Origin: Hydrogenophaga palleronii NBRC 102513
Lineage (GTDB): Bacteria; Pseudomonadota; Gammaproteobacteria; Burkholderiales; Burkholderiaceae_C
NCBI RefSeq assembly: GCF_001571225.1
Contig: NZ_BCTJ01000023.1
Coordinates: forward strand, 1 to 64,000
Length of the DNA: 64,000 bases
Direction of reading: 5' to 3'
Shown in pieces: positions 32,848-42,230 of this stretch. The notes beneath the pieces are model-generated. The model ran no database searches, was not told where the DNA came from, and saw only the letters and a program-made list of their open reading frames with translations. Numbering within the stretch: position 1 is the first letter of the stretch; the number at the start of each line of letters is the position of its first letter. The translations under genes were made by a program, and so were the position numbers.

Positions 32848-34073
32848 ACAGCACCACCGCCCCGCGCAGCCCCGTCGGCTTTGAACTGCCCCGCAACGCA
32901 CCCGCGGCCGCGCGCACCACCCTGCAGTTGCTGCAGCGCCTGGTGCATGGCAGCCTGACGCTGCAACTGCCGGACGGCACGCTGCAACGCTTCGGCCAGG
33001 CCGACGGGCCGCACGCCAGCATAAAGCTGCACAACTGGAACGTGTGCGGCGCGGCGCTCAAGTCGGGCGACATCGGTTTTGCCGAGACCTACATCGCCGG
33101 CGACTGGAGCACGCCCAACCTCACGGCCTTGCTGTCGCTGCTGGTGGCCAACCGGCGCGAGGTGGAAGACATGGTCTACGGCTGCTGGATCGGGCGCCTG
33201 GCCTACCGCGTCAAGCACCTGCTCAACCACAACTCCAAGGCCAACAGCCGCAAGAACATCCACGCCCACTACGACCTGGGCAATGCGTTCTACTGCCTCT
33301 GGCTCGACGAGACCATGAACTACTCGTCGGCCTTGTTCGAAACGCCCGACCAGCCCCTGGTGGACGCGCAACACGCCAAGGTGCGGCGCGCCTTGCAGGA
33401 GGCCGGCGTGCGCGCCGGCGACCGCGTGCTGGAGATCGGCTGCGGCTGGGGCGCGCTGGCCGAGAAGGCCACCACCGAGTTCGACGCGTCGGTGGTCGGC
33501 GTGACGCTGTCCACCGAACAGCTGGACTTCGCGCGCGAACGCCTGCAGGCCATCGACTGCACCGAACGCGCCGACCTGCGGCTGCAGGACTACCGCGACA
33601 TCACCGATGCGCCCTTCGATGCGATCTGCTCGATCGAGATGGTGGAAGCCGTCGGCCGCGAATACTGGCCGACCTACTTCCAGAGCGTGGCGCGGCTGCT
33701 GAAGCCGGGTGGGCGCGCCTGCATCCAGAGCATCGTCATCGACGATGCGCACTTCGAGCGTTACGTGAAGGGCACGGACTTCATCCAGCAGTACATCTTC
33801 CCGGGCGGCTGCCTGCCATGCCCGCGCGAGTTTCGCGCCCAGGCCGCGGCGGCCGGGCTGGAGGTGGTGAACGAATGGGCCTTCGGCCGCGACTACGCGC
33901 GCACGCTGGCGATCTGGCGCGAGCGTTTCCTGCACGAGCAGGAGCGCGTGCAAGCGCTGGGCTTCGACACCCGTTTCCTGCGCATCTGGGAGTTCTACCT
34001 CGCCTACTGCGAAGCAGCGTTCGAGCAGGGCAGCATCGACGTCGTGCAGTACACCCTGCGCAAGCCCGGCTGA
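32844..34073 (+). CDS. Cyclopropane-fatty-acyl-phospholipid synthase family methyltransferase
   Basis: The 409-residue SAM-dependent methyltransferase belongs to the CFA synthase family, which transfers a methylene or methyl group to unsaturated acyl chains of phospholipids. The SAM motif is VLEIGCGWGALAEKA. Family blocks are NIHAHYDLGNAFYCLWLDE, MNYSSALF, ICSIEMVEAVGREYW and QYIFPGGCLP. With the FAD oxidoreductase and DUF1365 partners, it resembles the methyltransferases of furan or branched fatty-acid pathways more than the stand-alone Cfa. That distinction is inference. ATG 32844 overlaps the DUF1365 stop. Confidence 0.88.
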   Translation: MNSTTAPRSPVGFELPRNAPAAARTTLQLLQRLVHGSLTLQLPDGTLQRFGQADGPHASIKLHNWNVCGAALKSGDIGFAETYIAGDWSTPNLTALLSLLVANRREVEDMVYGCWIGRLAYRVKHLLNHNSKANSRKNIHAHYDLGNAFYCLWLDETMNYSSALFETPDQPLVDAQHAKVRRALQEAGVRAGDRVLEIGCGWGALAEKATTEFDASVVGVTLSTEQLDFARERLQAIDCTERADLRLQDYRDITDAPFDAICSIEMVEAVGREYWPTYFQSVARLLKPGGRACIQSIVIDDAHFERYVKGTDFIQQYIFPGGCLPCPREFRAQAAAAGLEVVNEWAFGRDYARTLAIWRERFLHEQERVQALGFDTRFLRIWEFYLAYCEAAFEQGSIDVVQYTLRKPG

Positions 34074-34083
34074 GGCCGCCGCC

Positions 34084-34674
34084 ATGCGCGCCCGCGTCGC
34101 CCGCCGCCGGTTCTGCCCCTTGGCCCTGCTGACGGCCATGGCCTTGCTGGCCGGCCTGCCGATGGCCACGCAAGCCACGCCGGCCGACACCACGCTGGCC
34201 ACGGCGCTGCAACACCAGCCACGCGTGGGCACGGCACGGCTGCGTTACTGGGGCTTCGATGTTTACGACGCCAGCCTGTACGCCGCCCCCGGCTTCGACA
34301 TCCTGCGTTTTCAGGAACAGGGCTTCGGCCTGGAGCTGCACTACCTGCGCAGCTTCAAGGGTGCCGACATCGCCGAGCGCTCGATCCAGGAAATGAAAGG
34401 CCTCGCCACCATCAGCCCGGCGCAGGCGCAGCGCTGGCAGAGCACGATGGCCGCCCTGTTCCCCGACGTGGAGAAAGGCGACCGCATCACCGGCCTGCAC
34501 CTGCCCGGGCGCGGTGCGCGTTTTTACCTCAACGGGGCGCTGCTCGGCGACATTGCCGACGACCCCTTCTCGCGCCTGTTCTTCGGCATCTGGCTCTCGC
34601 CCGGCACCTCGCAGCCGCGCATGCGCGACGCGCTCATCCAGTCCGTCGGCGCGGGCGCGCCACGTGCACCATGA
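34084..34674 (+). CDS. Exported chalcone-isomerase-like protein
   Basis: The 196-residue protein has a signal peptide (LALLTAMALLAGLPMATQA) and a mature part matching bacterial chalcone-isomerase-like proteins. The pattern includes RVGTARLRYWGFDVYDASLY, LELHYLRSFKGADIAERS, FYLNGALLGDIAD and a final FFGIWLSPGTSQPRMRDAL. Plant relatives bind fatty acids or flavonoids; the bacterial ones are probably periplasmic lipid or small-molecule binders, which would fit this cluster. The next gene's ATG overlaps the stop (ATGA). Confidence 0.82.
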   Translation: MRARVARRRFCPLALLTAMALLAGLPMATQATPADTTLATALQHQPRVGTARLRYWGFDVYDASLYAAPGFDILRFQEQGFGLELHYLRSFKGADIAERSIQEMKGLATISPAQAQRWQSTMAALFPDVEKGDRITGLHLPGRGARFYLNGALLGDIADDPFSRLFFGIWLSPGTSQPRMRDALIQSVGAGAPRAP

Positions 34675-35996
34675 GCGACGTCGCGGCCCGCTTCATCGGC
34701 CCCGGTGCGTGGCGCGAAGGCCTGCGCTACGGCCTGCTGGGTCTGCCGCTGGCCTTCGTCGCGCTGCCGCTCTACGTGATCCTGCCCAACCTCTATGCGC
34801 GCAACTTCGGTGCGCCGCTCGCGCTGCTGGGTGCGGTGCTGCTGGCCGCGCGCCTGTTCGATGCGCTGCTCGACCCCTGGATCGGCCGCTGCTGCGACCG
34901 CTGGTTCCAGCGCTCCACCGGCCACGTGCTCCGCGCCACCGCCTGCGCGGCGCTGCTGCTGGTGTTCGGCCTCTGGGCTCTGTTGTTCCCGCCTGCCGCG
35001 GTGCGCGCGGCCGGGAGCGGCGCGCTGCTGGCCTGGGCCGGCGCCTGGATGGTGCTCGGCTTCACCGCCTACAGCGTGGTCGCGGTGGCGCACCAGTCCT
35101 GGGGTGCCCGGCTCGGTGGCAACGAAGCCGAGCGCAGCCGCGTGGTGGCCTGGCGCGAAGGCCTGGCGCTGCTGGGTGTGTTGATTGCCGCCGTGCTGCC
35201 CGGCACCGCCGGCCTGGGCGCCACGGTGCTGGTGTTCGCGCTGTTGCTGGCCGCCGGCTGGTGGGCCTGGGGCCGCAGCGCCGCACCGGGCCACGCCGCG
35301 CCCAACCCCGCGCCGGCCACCACCCGCGCATCGCCCCTGGCGCAGCCGGCGTTCCGGCGTCTGCTGCTGGTGTTCGTGCTCAACGGCACCGCCAGCGCGG
35401 TGCCGGCCACGCTGGTGCTGTTCTTCGTGCAGGACCGGCTGCAGGCCGCGCCCGAGATGGAGCCGGCCTTCCTCGCCACCTACTTCCTCTGCGCCGCGCT
35501 GTCGATGCCGCTGTGGGTGAAAGCCGTGACGAGGCTCGGGCTGGCGCGCACCTGGTTGCTCGGCATGGGCCTGTCGGTGGCGGTGTTCGTCTGGGCCGCC
35601 ACGCTGGGCCCCGGCGATGTGTGGCCCTTCCTGCTGGTGTGCGCGCTCTCGGGCGTGGCGCTCGGCACCGACCTCACCGTGCCCGGCGCCTTGCTCGCCG
35701 GCCTGATCGGCCAGCTGGGCGAACGCGGCCAGCGCGAAGGCGCGTACTTCGGCTGGTGGAACTTTGCCACCAAGCTCAACCTGGCGCTGGCCGCCGGCCT
35801 CGCGCTGCCCTTGCTGGCGGCCTTCGGCTACGTGCCCGGCGCGCGCGACGCCGCCGCGCTGCAGACCCTCAGCGTGGCGTACTGCCTGCTGCCTTGCGCG
35901 CTCAAGCTGCTGGCGGCAGGCGCGCTCTACACGCTGGTGATCCGGCATCAACCCAAGTGGATACCGGCTGCATCCCGTTCCGTTTCCTCCCCCTGA
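34671..35996 (+). CDS. MFS transporter of the lipid-modification cluster
   Basis: The 441-residue protein has about twelve hydrophobic segments and the general features of the major facilitator superfamily, nearest in style to the GPH/MFS_2 branch (DALLDPWIGRCCDRW after helix 2). The substrate is unknown; in such clusters it may move a lysophospholipid or acyl product. It is read from the ATG overlapping the previous stop, and the lipoprotein gene follows after 9 nt. Confidence 0.82.
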   Translation: MSDVAARFIGPGAWREGLRYGLLGLPLAFVALPLYVILPNLYARNFGAPLALLGAVLLAARLFDALLDPWIGRCCDRWFQRSTGHVLRATACAALLLVFGLWALLFPPAAVRAAGSGALLAWAGAWMVLGFTAYSVVAVAHQSWGARLGGNEAERSRVVAWREGLALLGVLIAAVLPGTAGLGATVLVFALLLAAGWWAWGRSAAPGHAAPNPAPATTRASPLAQPAFRRLLLVFVLNGTASAVPATLVLFFVQDRLQAAPEMEPAFLATYFLCAALSMPLWVKAVTRLGLARTWLLGMGLSVAVFVWAATLGPGDVWPFLLVCALSGVALGTDLTVPGALLAGLIGQLGERGQREGAYFGWWNFATKLNLALAAGLALPLLAAFGYVPGARDAAALQTLSVAYCLLPCALKLLAAGALYTLVIRHQPKWIPAASRSVSSP

Positions 35997-36005
35997 AAGA
36001 CCGCC

Positions 36006-36551
36006 ATGAAAAGACGCCTTCTGCTCGCCGGCGGCATCGCCGGTGCCGCCACCCTGAGCGGCTGCGCCGGCCCGCAGCTCGCACAGTACGCCGCCGAAAA
36101 ACCCGTGCTCGACCTGCGCAGCTACTTCAACGGCACGCTCGATGCCTACGGCGTGTTCACCGACCGCTCGGGCGCGGTGGTGAAGCGTTTCACGGTGGTG
36201 ATGCGCTGCAGCTGGAACGGCGACGACGGCGTGCTGGACGAAGCCTTCACCTACTCGGACGGCAGCACACAGACACGGGTGTGGCGCATGAAGCACCTGG
36301 GCCAGGGCCGCTTCAGCGGCACCGCCGACGACCTGGTGGGCGAAGCGCGCGGCGAGCAGCAGGGCAACGCCTTCCGCTGGGGCTACACGCTGCGCCAGCC
36401 GGTGGGCGAGCGGACGTATGAGCTGCAGTTCGACGACTGGATGTACCTGATGAACGAGCGCGTGATGCTGAACAAGGCGACCATGAGCAAGTTCGGCATC
36501 CGCCTCGGCGAAGTCACGCTGTCCTTCGTGAAGCGCAGCGGCGGCGCATGA
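36006..36551 (+). CDS. DUF3833 family lipoprotein
   Basis: The 181-residue protein has a lipoprotein signal (MKRRLLLAGGIAGAATLSGC, lipobox LSGC). Its body matches DUF3833: LRSYFNGTLDAYGVFTDRSG, FTYSDGSTQTRVW and DDWMYLMNERVMLNKATMSK. Function is unknown; it accompanies cyclopropane-synthase-like genes in many proteobacteria. Its stop overlaps the SDR start. Confidence 0.87.
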   Translation: MKRRLLLAGGIAGAATLSGCAGPQLAQYAAEKPVLDLRSYFNGTLDAYGVFTDRSGAVVKRFTVVMRCSWNGDDGVLDEAFTYSDGSTQTRVWRMKHLGQGRFSGTADDLVGEARGEQQGNAFRWGYTLRQPVGERTYELQFDDWMYLMNERVMLNKATMSKFGIRLGEVTLSFVKRSGGA

Positions 36552-37417
36552 TGGGCACACCACGGTCCTTCGTCGAAACACCGGCGGCCGCACCGCCGCC
36601 CGCACAGCTGCGCCGCAACCGCTCGCTGCTGCCACCCATGAACCCGCCCCTGACCGACTGGCGTGGGCAACGTGTGTGGCTGGTGGGCGCCTCCAGCGGC
36701 ATCGGCGCGGCCACCGCGTCGGCGCTGCACGCGCGCGGCGCGCAGGTGCTGGTGTCGGCGCGCCAGGCAGATGCCTTGCAGGCCTTCGTCGCCACACACC
36801 CGCCGCGCGACGGCCTGGCCGCGCAGGCCTGGCCGCTCGATGTGACGGACGCCGACGCCGTGGCCCGCACCGCGCGCGCCATCTTGGCGCAAGGCCCGCT
36901 GGACCTGGTGCTGTACTGCGCCGGCCACTACCGCGAGATGCGCGCGACCGACATGGACCTGGCCGACCTGGAGCGGCACCTGGACATCAACTACCGCGGC
37001 GCGCTGCGCGTGCTGGCCGAAGTGCTGCCGGCGATGACGGCGCGCGGCCAGGGCCACGTCAGCCTCATCAGCAGCGTGGCGGGTTTTCGCGGCCTGCCCA
37101 AGAGCCTGGCCTACGGACCGACCAAGGCCGCGCTGACCCACCTGGCGGAAACGCTGTACCTCGACCTGCACCCGCAGGGGCTGGGCGTGAGCGTGGTGCA
37201 TCCGGGTTTCGTGCAGACGCCGCTGACGGCACAGAACCGTTTCACCATGCCGGCACTCATCACGCCGGCGCAGGCCGCACAGGCCATGCTGGAAGGCTGG
37301 GGGCGTGGCGCCTTCGACATCCACTACCCCAAGCGCTTCACGCGCTGGATGAAGCTGCTGCGCCTCCTGCCCTACCGCGCCTACTTTCCGGCAGTGCGCC
37401 GCTTCACCGGGCTATAA
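36548..37417 (+). CDS. Short-chain dehydrogenase/reductase
   Basis: The 289-residue SDR has the cofactor motif VWLVGASSGIGAATASAL, YCAGHY in place of NNAG, and the catalytic Ser/Tyr/Lys in SLISSVAGF and AYGPTKAAL. A leader of about 32 residues precedes the Rossmann fold when ATG 36548 is used. An ATG at 36638 (MNPPLTDW) would give the usual SDR length, but the first start overlaps the previous stop as elsewhere in this cluster. The substrate is probably the acyl chain handled by its neighbours. Confidence 0.88.
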   Translation: MMGTPRSFVETPAAAPPPAQLRRNRSLLPPMNPPLTDWRGQRVWLVGASSGIGAATASALHARGAQVLVSARQADALQAFVATHPPRDGLAAQAWPLDVTDADAVARTARAILAQGPLDLVLYCAGHYREMRATDMDLADLERHLDINYRGALRVLAEVLPAMTARGQGHVSLISSVAGFRGLPKSLAYGPTKAALTHLAETLYLDLHPQGLGVSVVHPGFVQTPLTAQNRFTMPALITPAQAAQAMLEGWGRGAFDIHYPKRFTRWMKLLRLLPYRAYFPAVRRFTGL

Positions 37418-37424
37418 ACCGCTC

Positions 37425-37880
37425 ATGCAGACCCCACACCCCGACGACCCGCGCGCCGCCATTGACCGCCTCTGCGTCTGGTTCGAAGCGCTGTCGCCCG
37501 AGTCGCTCGCGCGGCTGCCCGAGTTCTACACCACCGACGCGCGCTTCAAGGACCCGTTCAACGACGTGCAGGGCATCCCGGCGATCACGCAGGTGTTCGA
37601 GCACATGTTCCGCAGCCTGCAAGCGCCGCGTTTCGTGGTGACCAGCCGCGTGATCGACGGCGCGCAGTGTTTTCTGGTGTGGGAGTTCCGCTTCCGCTTC
37701 CAGCGCTTCGACACCGTGACCGAACAGGTGGTGCGCGGCGGCTCACACCTGCACCTGGCCGCCGATGGCCGTGTGCGCGAACACCGCGACTACTGGGACG
37801 CAGCAGAAGAGCTGTACGAGAAACTGCCGGTACTGGGTGGCCTGATGCGCTGGCTGAAGAAGCGCGCGAACGAGGGGTAG
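37425..37880 (+). CDS. NTF2-like (SnoaL-type) protein
   Basis: The 151-residue protein has the layout of nuclear-transport-factor-2-like folds: LPEFYTTDARFKDPFNDVQG, then a helix and three long strands ending in GGSHLHLAADGRVREHRDYW. This fold serves as isomerase, dehydratase or binding module. It ends the cluster and is followed by a copy of the dispersed repeat. Confidence 0.82.
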   Translation: MQTPHPDDPRAAIDRLCVWFEALSPESLARLPEFYTTDARFKDPFNDVQGIPAITQVFEHMFRSLQAPRFVVTSRVIDGAQCFLVWEFRFRFQRFDTVTEQVVRGGSHLHLAADGRVREHRDYWDAAEELYEKLPVLGGLMRWLKKRANEG

Positions 37881-37890
37881 CCAGACCAGG

Positions 37891-37965
37891 ACAGCGCGGA
37901 ACCGGCTTTGCCGGGCCGCTGCTGTCGCCCCCTGGGGGGTGACGCGCCGCAGGCGCGGCGCGGGG
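37891..37965 (+). repeat. Dispersed GC-rich palindromic repeat, copy B
   Basis: Same structure as the copy at 15639-15717: GCGGAACCGGCTTTGCCGGG hairpin, CCCCCTGGGGGG hairpin, then CGCGCCGCAGGCGCGGCG and a G run. It lies between the NTF2-like gene and the convergent glutathione transferase gene, touching the latter's stop codon, so it may also terminate both transcripts. Confidence 0.75.
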
Positions 37966-37968
37966 GAG

Positions 37969-38583
37969 TCAACTCGGCTTGCTGTCGACGAAGCTCGGAC
38001 GTGCGTGCAGCTTCTCACCCAGGCGCGCCAGGTTGGGGTACTGCGAACGCCAGTCGATGGCGGGGAAGCGGAAGTCCAGGTAACCCAGCGCGCAGCCCAC
38101 GGCCACGTCGGACAGGCTGAAGTGGATGCCCGAGCAGAAGGCCTTCTCGCCCAGGCCCTGGCTCATGGACCTGAGGCTGGCGTCGATCTTGGCTTGCTGG
38201 CGCTGGATCCAGGCGTCGCTGCGCTCACCCTCGTTGCGGCCCGGCCAGGTGGCTTCGAGGCGCGCGAGCACGGCGGCGTCGAGCAGGCCGTCGGCCAGGG
38301 CTTCCCAGGTTTTTACTTCCGCGCGCTCGCGGCCCTGCGTAGGAATCAGCTTGCCCACCGGCGAGAGTGTGTCGAGGTACTCGACGATCACGCGCGAGTC
38401 GAACACCGCTTCGCCACCTTCCATCACCAGGCAGGGCACCTTGCCCAGCGGGTTGGAGGTCATGATGGTGGTGTCGGCCGACCACACGTCTTCCAGAATG
38501 AACTGGTAGTCCAGTTTTTTCTCGGCCATGACGACACGCACTTTGCGCACGTAGGGGCTGGTGATGGCGCCGATGAGTTTCAT
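37969..38583 (-). CDS. Glutathione S-transferase family protein
   Basis: The 204-residue protein has an N-terminal thioredoxin-like domain (MKLIGAITSPYVRKVRVVMA, NPLGKVPCLVMEGGEAVFDS) and a C-terminal helical domain (SLSDVAVGCALGYLDFR). The SPYVRKVR segment holds the Ser that often activates glutathione in stress-type bacterial enzymes. The start is ATG 38583; the long open frame upstream is the antisense of purB. Substrate unknown. It is divergent from purB. Confidence 0.92.
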   Translation of the reverse strand: MKLIGAITSPYVRKVRVVMAEKKLDYQFILEDVWSADTTIMTSNPLGKVPCLVMEGGEAVFDSRVIVEYLDTLSPVGKLIPTQGRERAEVKTWEALADGLLDAAVLARLEATWPGRNEGERSDAWIQRQQAKIDASLRSMSQGLGEKAFCSGIHFSLSDVAVGCALGYLDFRFPAIDWRSQYPNLARLGEKLHARPSFVDSKPS

Positions 38584-38592
38584 GTCGCGTGA

Positions 38593-40116
<1,524 letters not shown>

Positions 40117-40123
40117 AGGCGTT

Positions 40124-40146
40124 CCGCGCTCCCGGGCGGAGCGCGG
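40124..40146. terminator. Perfect GC-rich hairpin after purB
   Basis: CCGCGCTCC (40124-40132) pairs with GGAGCGCGG (40138-40146) around a CGGGC loop, with AAGGC/GCCTT flanks extending the symmetry. It lies between convergent purB and the oxygenase gene. There is no T run, so termination efficiency is uncertain. Confidence 0.55.
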
Positions 40147-40180
40147 CCTTGAAGTCGGCTCCGCGCCGGAGCCTGCCGCG

Positions 40181-41056
40181 TCAGCGGTTCGAGCTCAGGC
40201 GGCGACGGATGCGGAAGAACAGGCGCGACAGCACGGGCGGCAGCCAGTCCCGGATGTGCTCGTCCGCGCGGAATTGCCGCACTTCGGCCTGCACCTCGGC
40301 CGAGTCCGTGGGCCGCGCGTAATACATGGTGCCGTGGCTCGGCACTTCCTTGTAGACGTTGCGCGAGCTGGTGTAGTAATACAGCGCGATCGAGCGCCGC
40401 TTGACGCCCTCCGGCGTGTTCAGCGGATCCGGGTGGCCATGGAAGCTGTCGGCGTCGGTGCTGAACACCACGCAGCGGTTCAACAGCGGGAACACCTTCG
40501 AGTGGCAGGTCGTCATCTTGCGGTCCCACAACTCGAGCGCACCACCCCACTCCTCGTTCCAGTCCGGGTTCAGATAGATCAGCAGGTTGATGCGGCGTTC
40601 GAGGTGCAGGGTCTCGTTGATGCGGAAGTCGGCGTGCACGCCCAGCAAACCGCCCTTGCTGATTTCGTGAAAACCGCCACCTTCGAAATAGGGGTCGGGG
40701 ATCAGGCCGTCGATGCCGGTCAGGCCTTGCAGGAACTGCAGCACCGCCTTGGAATTGAGAAAGGCGAACAGCGCCTGCGCATCCCTGTTGCAGTCGTAGG
40801 GCAGGATCTGGCGCTTGTGGTGCCCGCCGTAGTTGATGTCGAACACACGGTCCGACTTCAAGGGCTCGGCCGGGAAATTGTCCAGCGCCTGGTGCAGCAC
40901 CGCCTCTGGCAGGATGCCGTCGAGCACGATGTGCGGGAAGGGCTCGGCCGAACGGTATTCCTGCGCCAGCATTTCGCCGGTGGCGCGGGCCTCGTCGGGT
41001 TCCATGCTCAAGGTGCCGTCAAAGCTGACCGGCAAGGTGAGGTCGAAGCGATTCAT
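40181..41056 (-). CDS. 2OG-Fe(II) oxygenase
   Basis: The 291-residue protein is a 2-oxoglutarate and iron-dependent dioxygenase of the prolyl-4-hydroxylase-like group. The metal ligands are readable: His and Asp in GVHADFRIN (about residues 141-143) and the distal His in SFHGHPDP (about 205). The 2OG-binding Arg is in VKRRSIALYYY. The substrate is unknown. I start at ATG 41056 (MNRFDL). The short in-frame extension upstream has no ribosome binding site. It has no obvious partner genes. Confidence 0.88.
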   Translation of the reverse strand: MNRFDLTLPVSFDGTLSMEPDEARATGEMLAQEYRSAEPFPHIVLDGILPEAVLHQALDNFPAEPLKSDRVFDINYGGHHKRQILPYDCNRDAQALFAFLNSKAVLQFLQGLTGIDGLIPDPYFEGGGFHEISKGGLLGVHADFRINETLHLERRINLLIYLNPDWNEEWGGALELWDRKMTTCHSKVFPLLNRCVVFSTDADSFHGHPDPLNTPEGVKRRSIALYYYTSSRNVYKEVPSHGTMYYARPTDSAEVQAEVRQFRADEHIRDWLPPVLSRLFFRIRRRLSSNR

Positions 41057-41359
41057 TGGGTCAAAACTCCACGGATCCGGGGATCCCATTCAAAACGGCT
41101 GGGGAGGGCGGCCGGCAGGCAGTCCGCTTGCTTCGGCAAAGGCCGGTCGACCTCTCGGGGGGTTGACGCGGCAGCAACCGCGAGCGCTACGGGGCAGCCA
41201 GGGTCTGGCCGCGGACGCCTACATCCAGCGCGATGATATCGAGCCTGAAGGGCAAGCACTGCATTCGAAGCGCGGCTTTCGTGCAATCCGATACAAAAGT
41301 GCACGGTCCTTGATCCAAGTCACCCTCCGACTGCCATCAGGCGGCCGGCACCACCCCGG
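41057..41359. other. Gap of about 300 bases without a convincing gene
   Basis: No reading frame with plausible composition is present on either strand. Around 41131-41205 a G run followed by TTGACGCGGCAGCAACCGCG has some resemblance to the GC-rich dispersed repeat (the copy at 37891 has GGGGGGTGACGCG), so it may be a decayed copy. I see no terminator or promoter I would defend. Confidence 0.35.
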
Positions 41360-41776
41360 TCATTTGTCCGTCGGCTCCAGCGCCCGCTCGGCATACCGGT
41401 TGAAGCGCCAGGCATCGCCCTCGATGGTGATGCGGCGCCAGCTTGCGCGCTTTTCGCCAGGCGTCATTTCGGTCCAGCGCTGCACCTCGTTGAAGTAGCG
41501 CCCACAACCCTTGCAGACCTCATCGCCCTGGCTGGTCGAGCAGATGGCAATGCAGGGCGTGTCCGGTGTGGTGTCGTACCAGGCCAGCCACGCCGCCTTG
41601 GCGGCCTCGGGCAGGGTGGCTTCATCGGCTTCGGGCTCGTGGAACCAGACCATCAGCGCGTACACCTCGGCCAGAGCGCGCAATTCCTTGCACAGCGACA
41701 CGCCGTCCGGCGAGGGTGAACGCTCACGCCAGAAGTTGATCGCGGCTTCGATGTCAGTGATGTGGATGCCGGCCAT
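41360..41776 (-). CDS. DUF3717-DUF1289 fusion protein
   Basis: The 138-residue protein joins two small domains. The N-terminal half (about 4-60) has the DUF3717 pattern ITDIEAAINFWRERSPS. The C-terminal half (about 75-125) has the DUF1289 pattern PCIAICSTSQGDEVCKGCGR, with four cysteines that could bind a metal, followed by ITIEGDAWRFNRYAE. The start is ATG 41776; upstream in-frame sequence lacks coding character. Function unknown. Confidence 0.82.
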   Translation of the reverse strand: MAGIHITDIEAAINFWRERSPSPDGVSLCKELRALAEVYALMVWFHEPEADEATLPEAAKAAWLAWYDTTPDTPCIAICSTSQGDEVCKGCGRYFNEVQRWTEMTPGEKRASWRRITIEGDAWRFNRYAERALEPTDK

Positions 41777-41891
41777 GGGGGGTGGATCATAGCCAGTTCG
41801 ACCGCCTTGAGTCGCGACCGGCGGCAGAACCGGCATGGGCCCTGTGGTAACTGCGTACCCCCGGCCTGATCCATAACGCACGGTGGCCCGC

Positions 41892-41897
41892 TACAAT
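41892..41897 (+). promoter_or_regulatory. -10 element of the riboswitch transcript
   Basis: TACAAT within CTACAAT would start transcription at about 41904, exactly at the left edge of the aptamer. The consistent geometry supports it although no strong -35 is present. Confidence 0.55.
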
Positions 41898-41903
41898 CTC
41901 GCT

Positions 41904-42060
41904 TCTCGAAGGGGAGTAGCTCCCAATTCCATCGCAGACGGGCCACAGCGCCCTGCTTCGGCGGATGTTCGGGTTTGTCGTCAATACGAAGCCCTCGGCT
42001 TCCGGCAACCCGGGCCCGGTGTCACCACACCAGGCTGAGCAAGACCTTTGATGGGCCCAC
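41904..42060 (+). promoter_or_regulatory. yybP-ykoY (manganese) riboswitch
   Basis: The sequence carries both signature ends of the yybP-ykoY aptamer: AAGGGGAGTAGCTCCC at 41909-41924 and, after several stems, CGGCAACCCGGGC at about 42003-42015 and GCTGAGCAAGACCTTTG at 42034-42050. Known members bind Mn2+ and raise expression of manganese exporters. The gene downstream is a TerC/YjbE-type transporter, the classical partner. The 170 bases between the aptamer and the ATG hold the expression platform, including a long GGGCGGG/CCCGCCC hairpin. Confidence 0.9.
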
Positions 42061-42161
42061 CGGGTCGATCAAGGCTTGCCGTCCCTTCGCGCTGCGCAAT
42101 TGCGCCATCGTGGGCAGATGAACAATGCCCCTGATTGCCCTGGTGGTCGATAGAAAAGAAC

Positions 42162-42203
42162 GGGCGGGCAACGATGACAACGGGAACGACGCGCGTCCCG
42201 CCC
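42162..42203 (+). promoter_or_regulatory. Expression-platform hairpin
   Basis: GGGCGGG (42162-42168) pairs with CCCGCCC (42197-42203), enclosing a shorter CGGGA/TCCCG stem. It ends about 20 bases before the GAGGA ribosome binding site of the transporter gene. It could be the off-state structure, acting at transcription (weak, no T run) or on ribosome access. Confidence 0.45.
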
Positions 42204-42230
42204 TTGTGAGCAAACGACAACGAGGAATAT

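Noticed and set aside
34524-36797. 757-codon minus-strand frame across the lipid cluster
   Set aside because: It runs antisense through four genes that overlap stop to start on the plus strand; no coding features.
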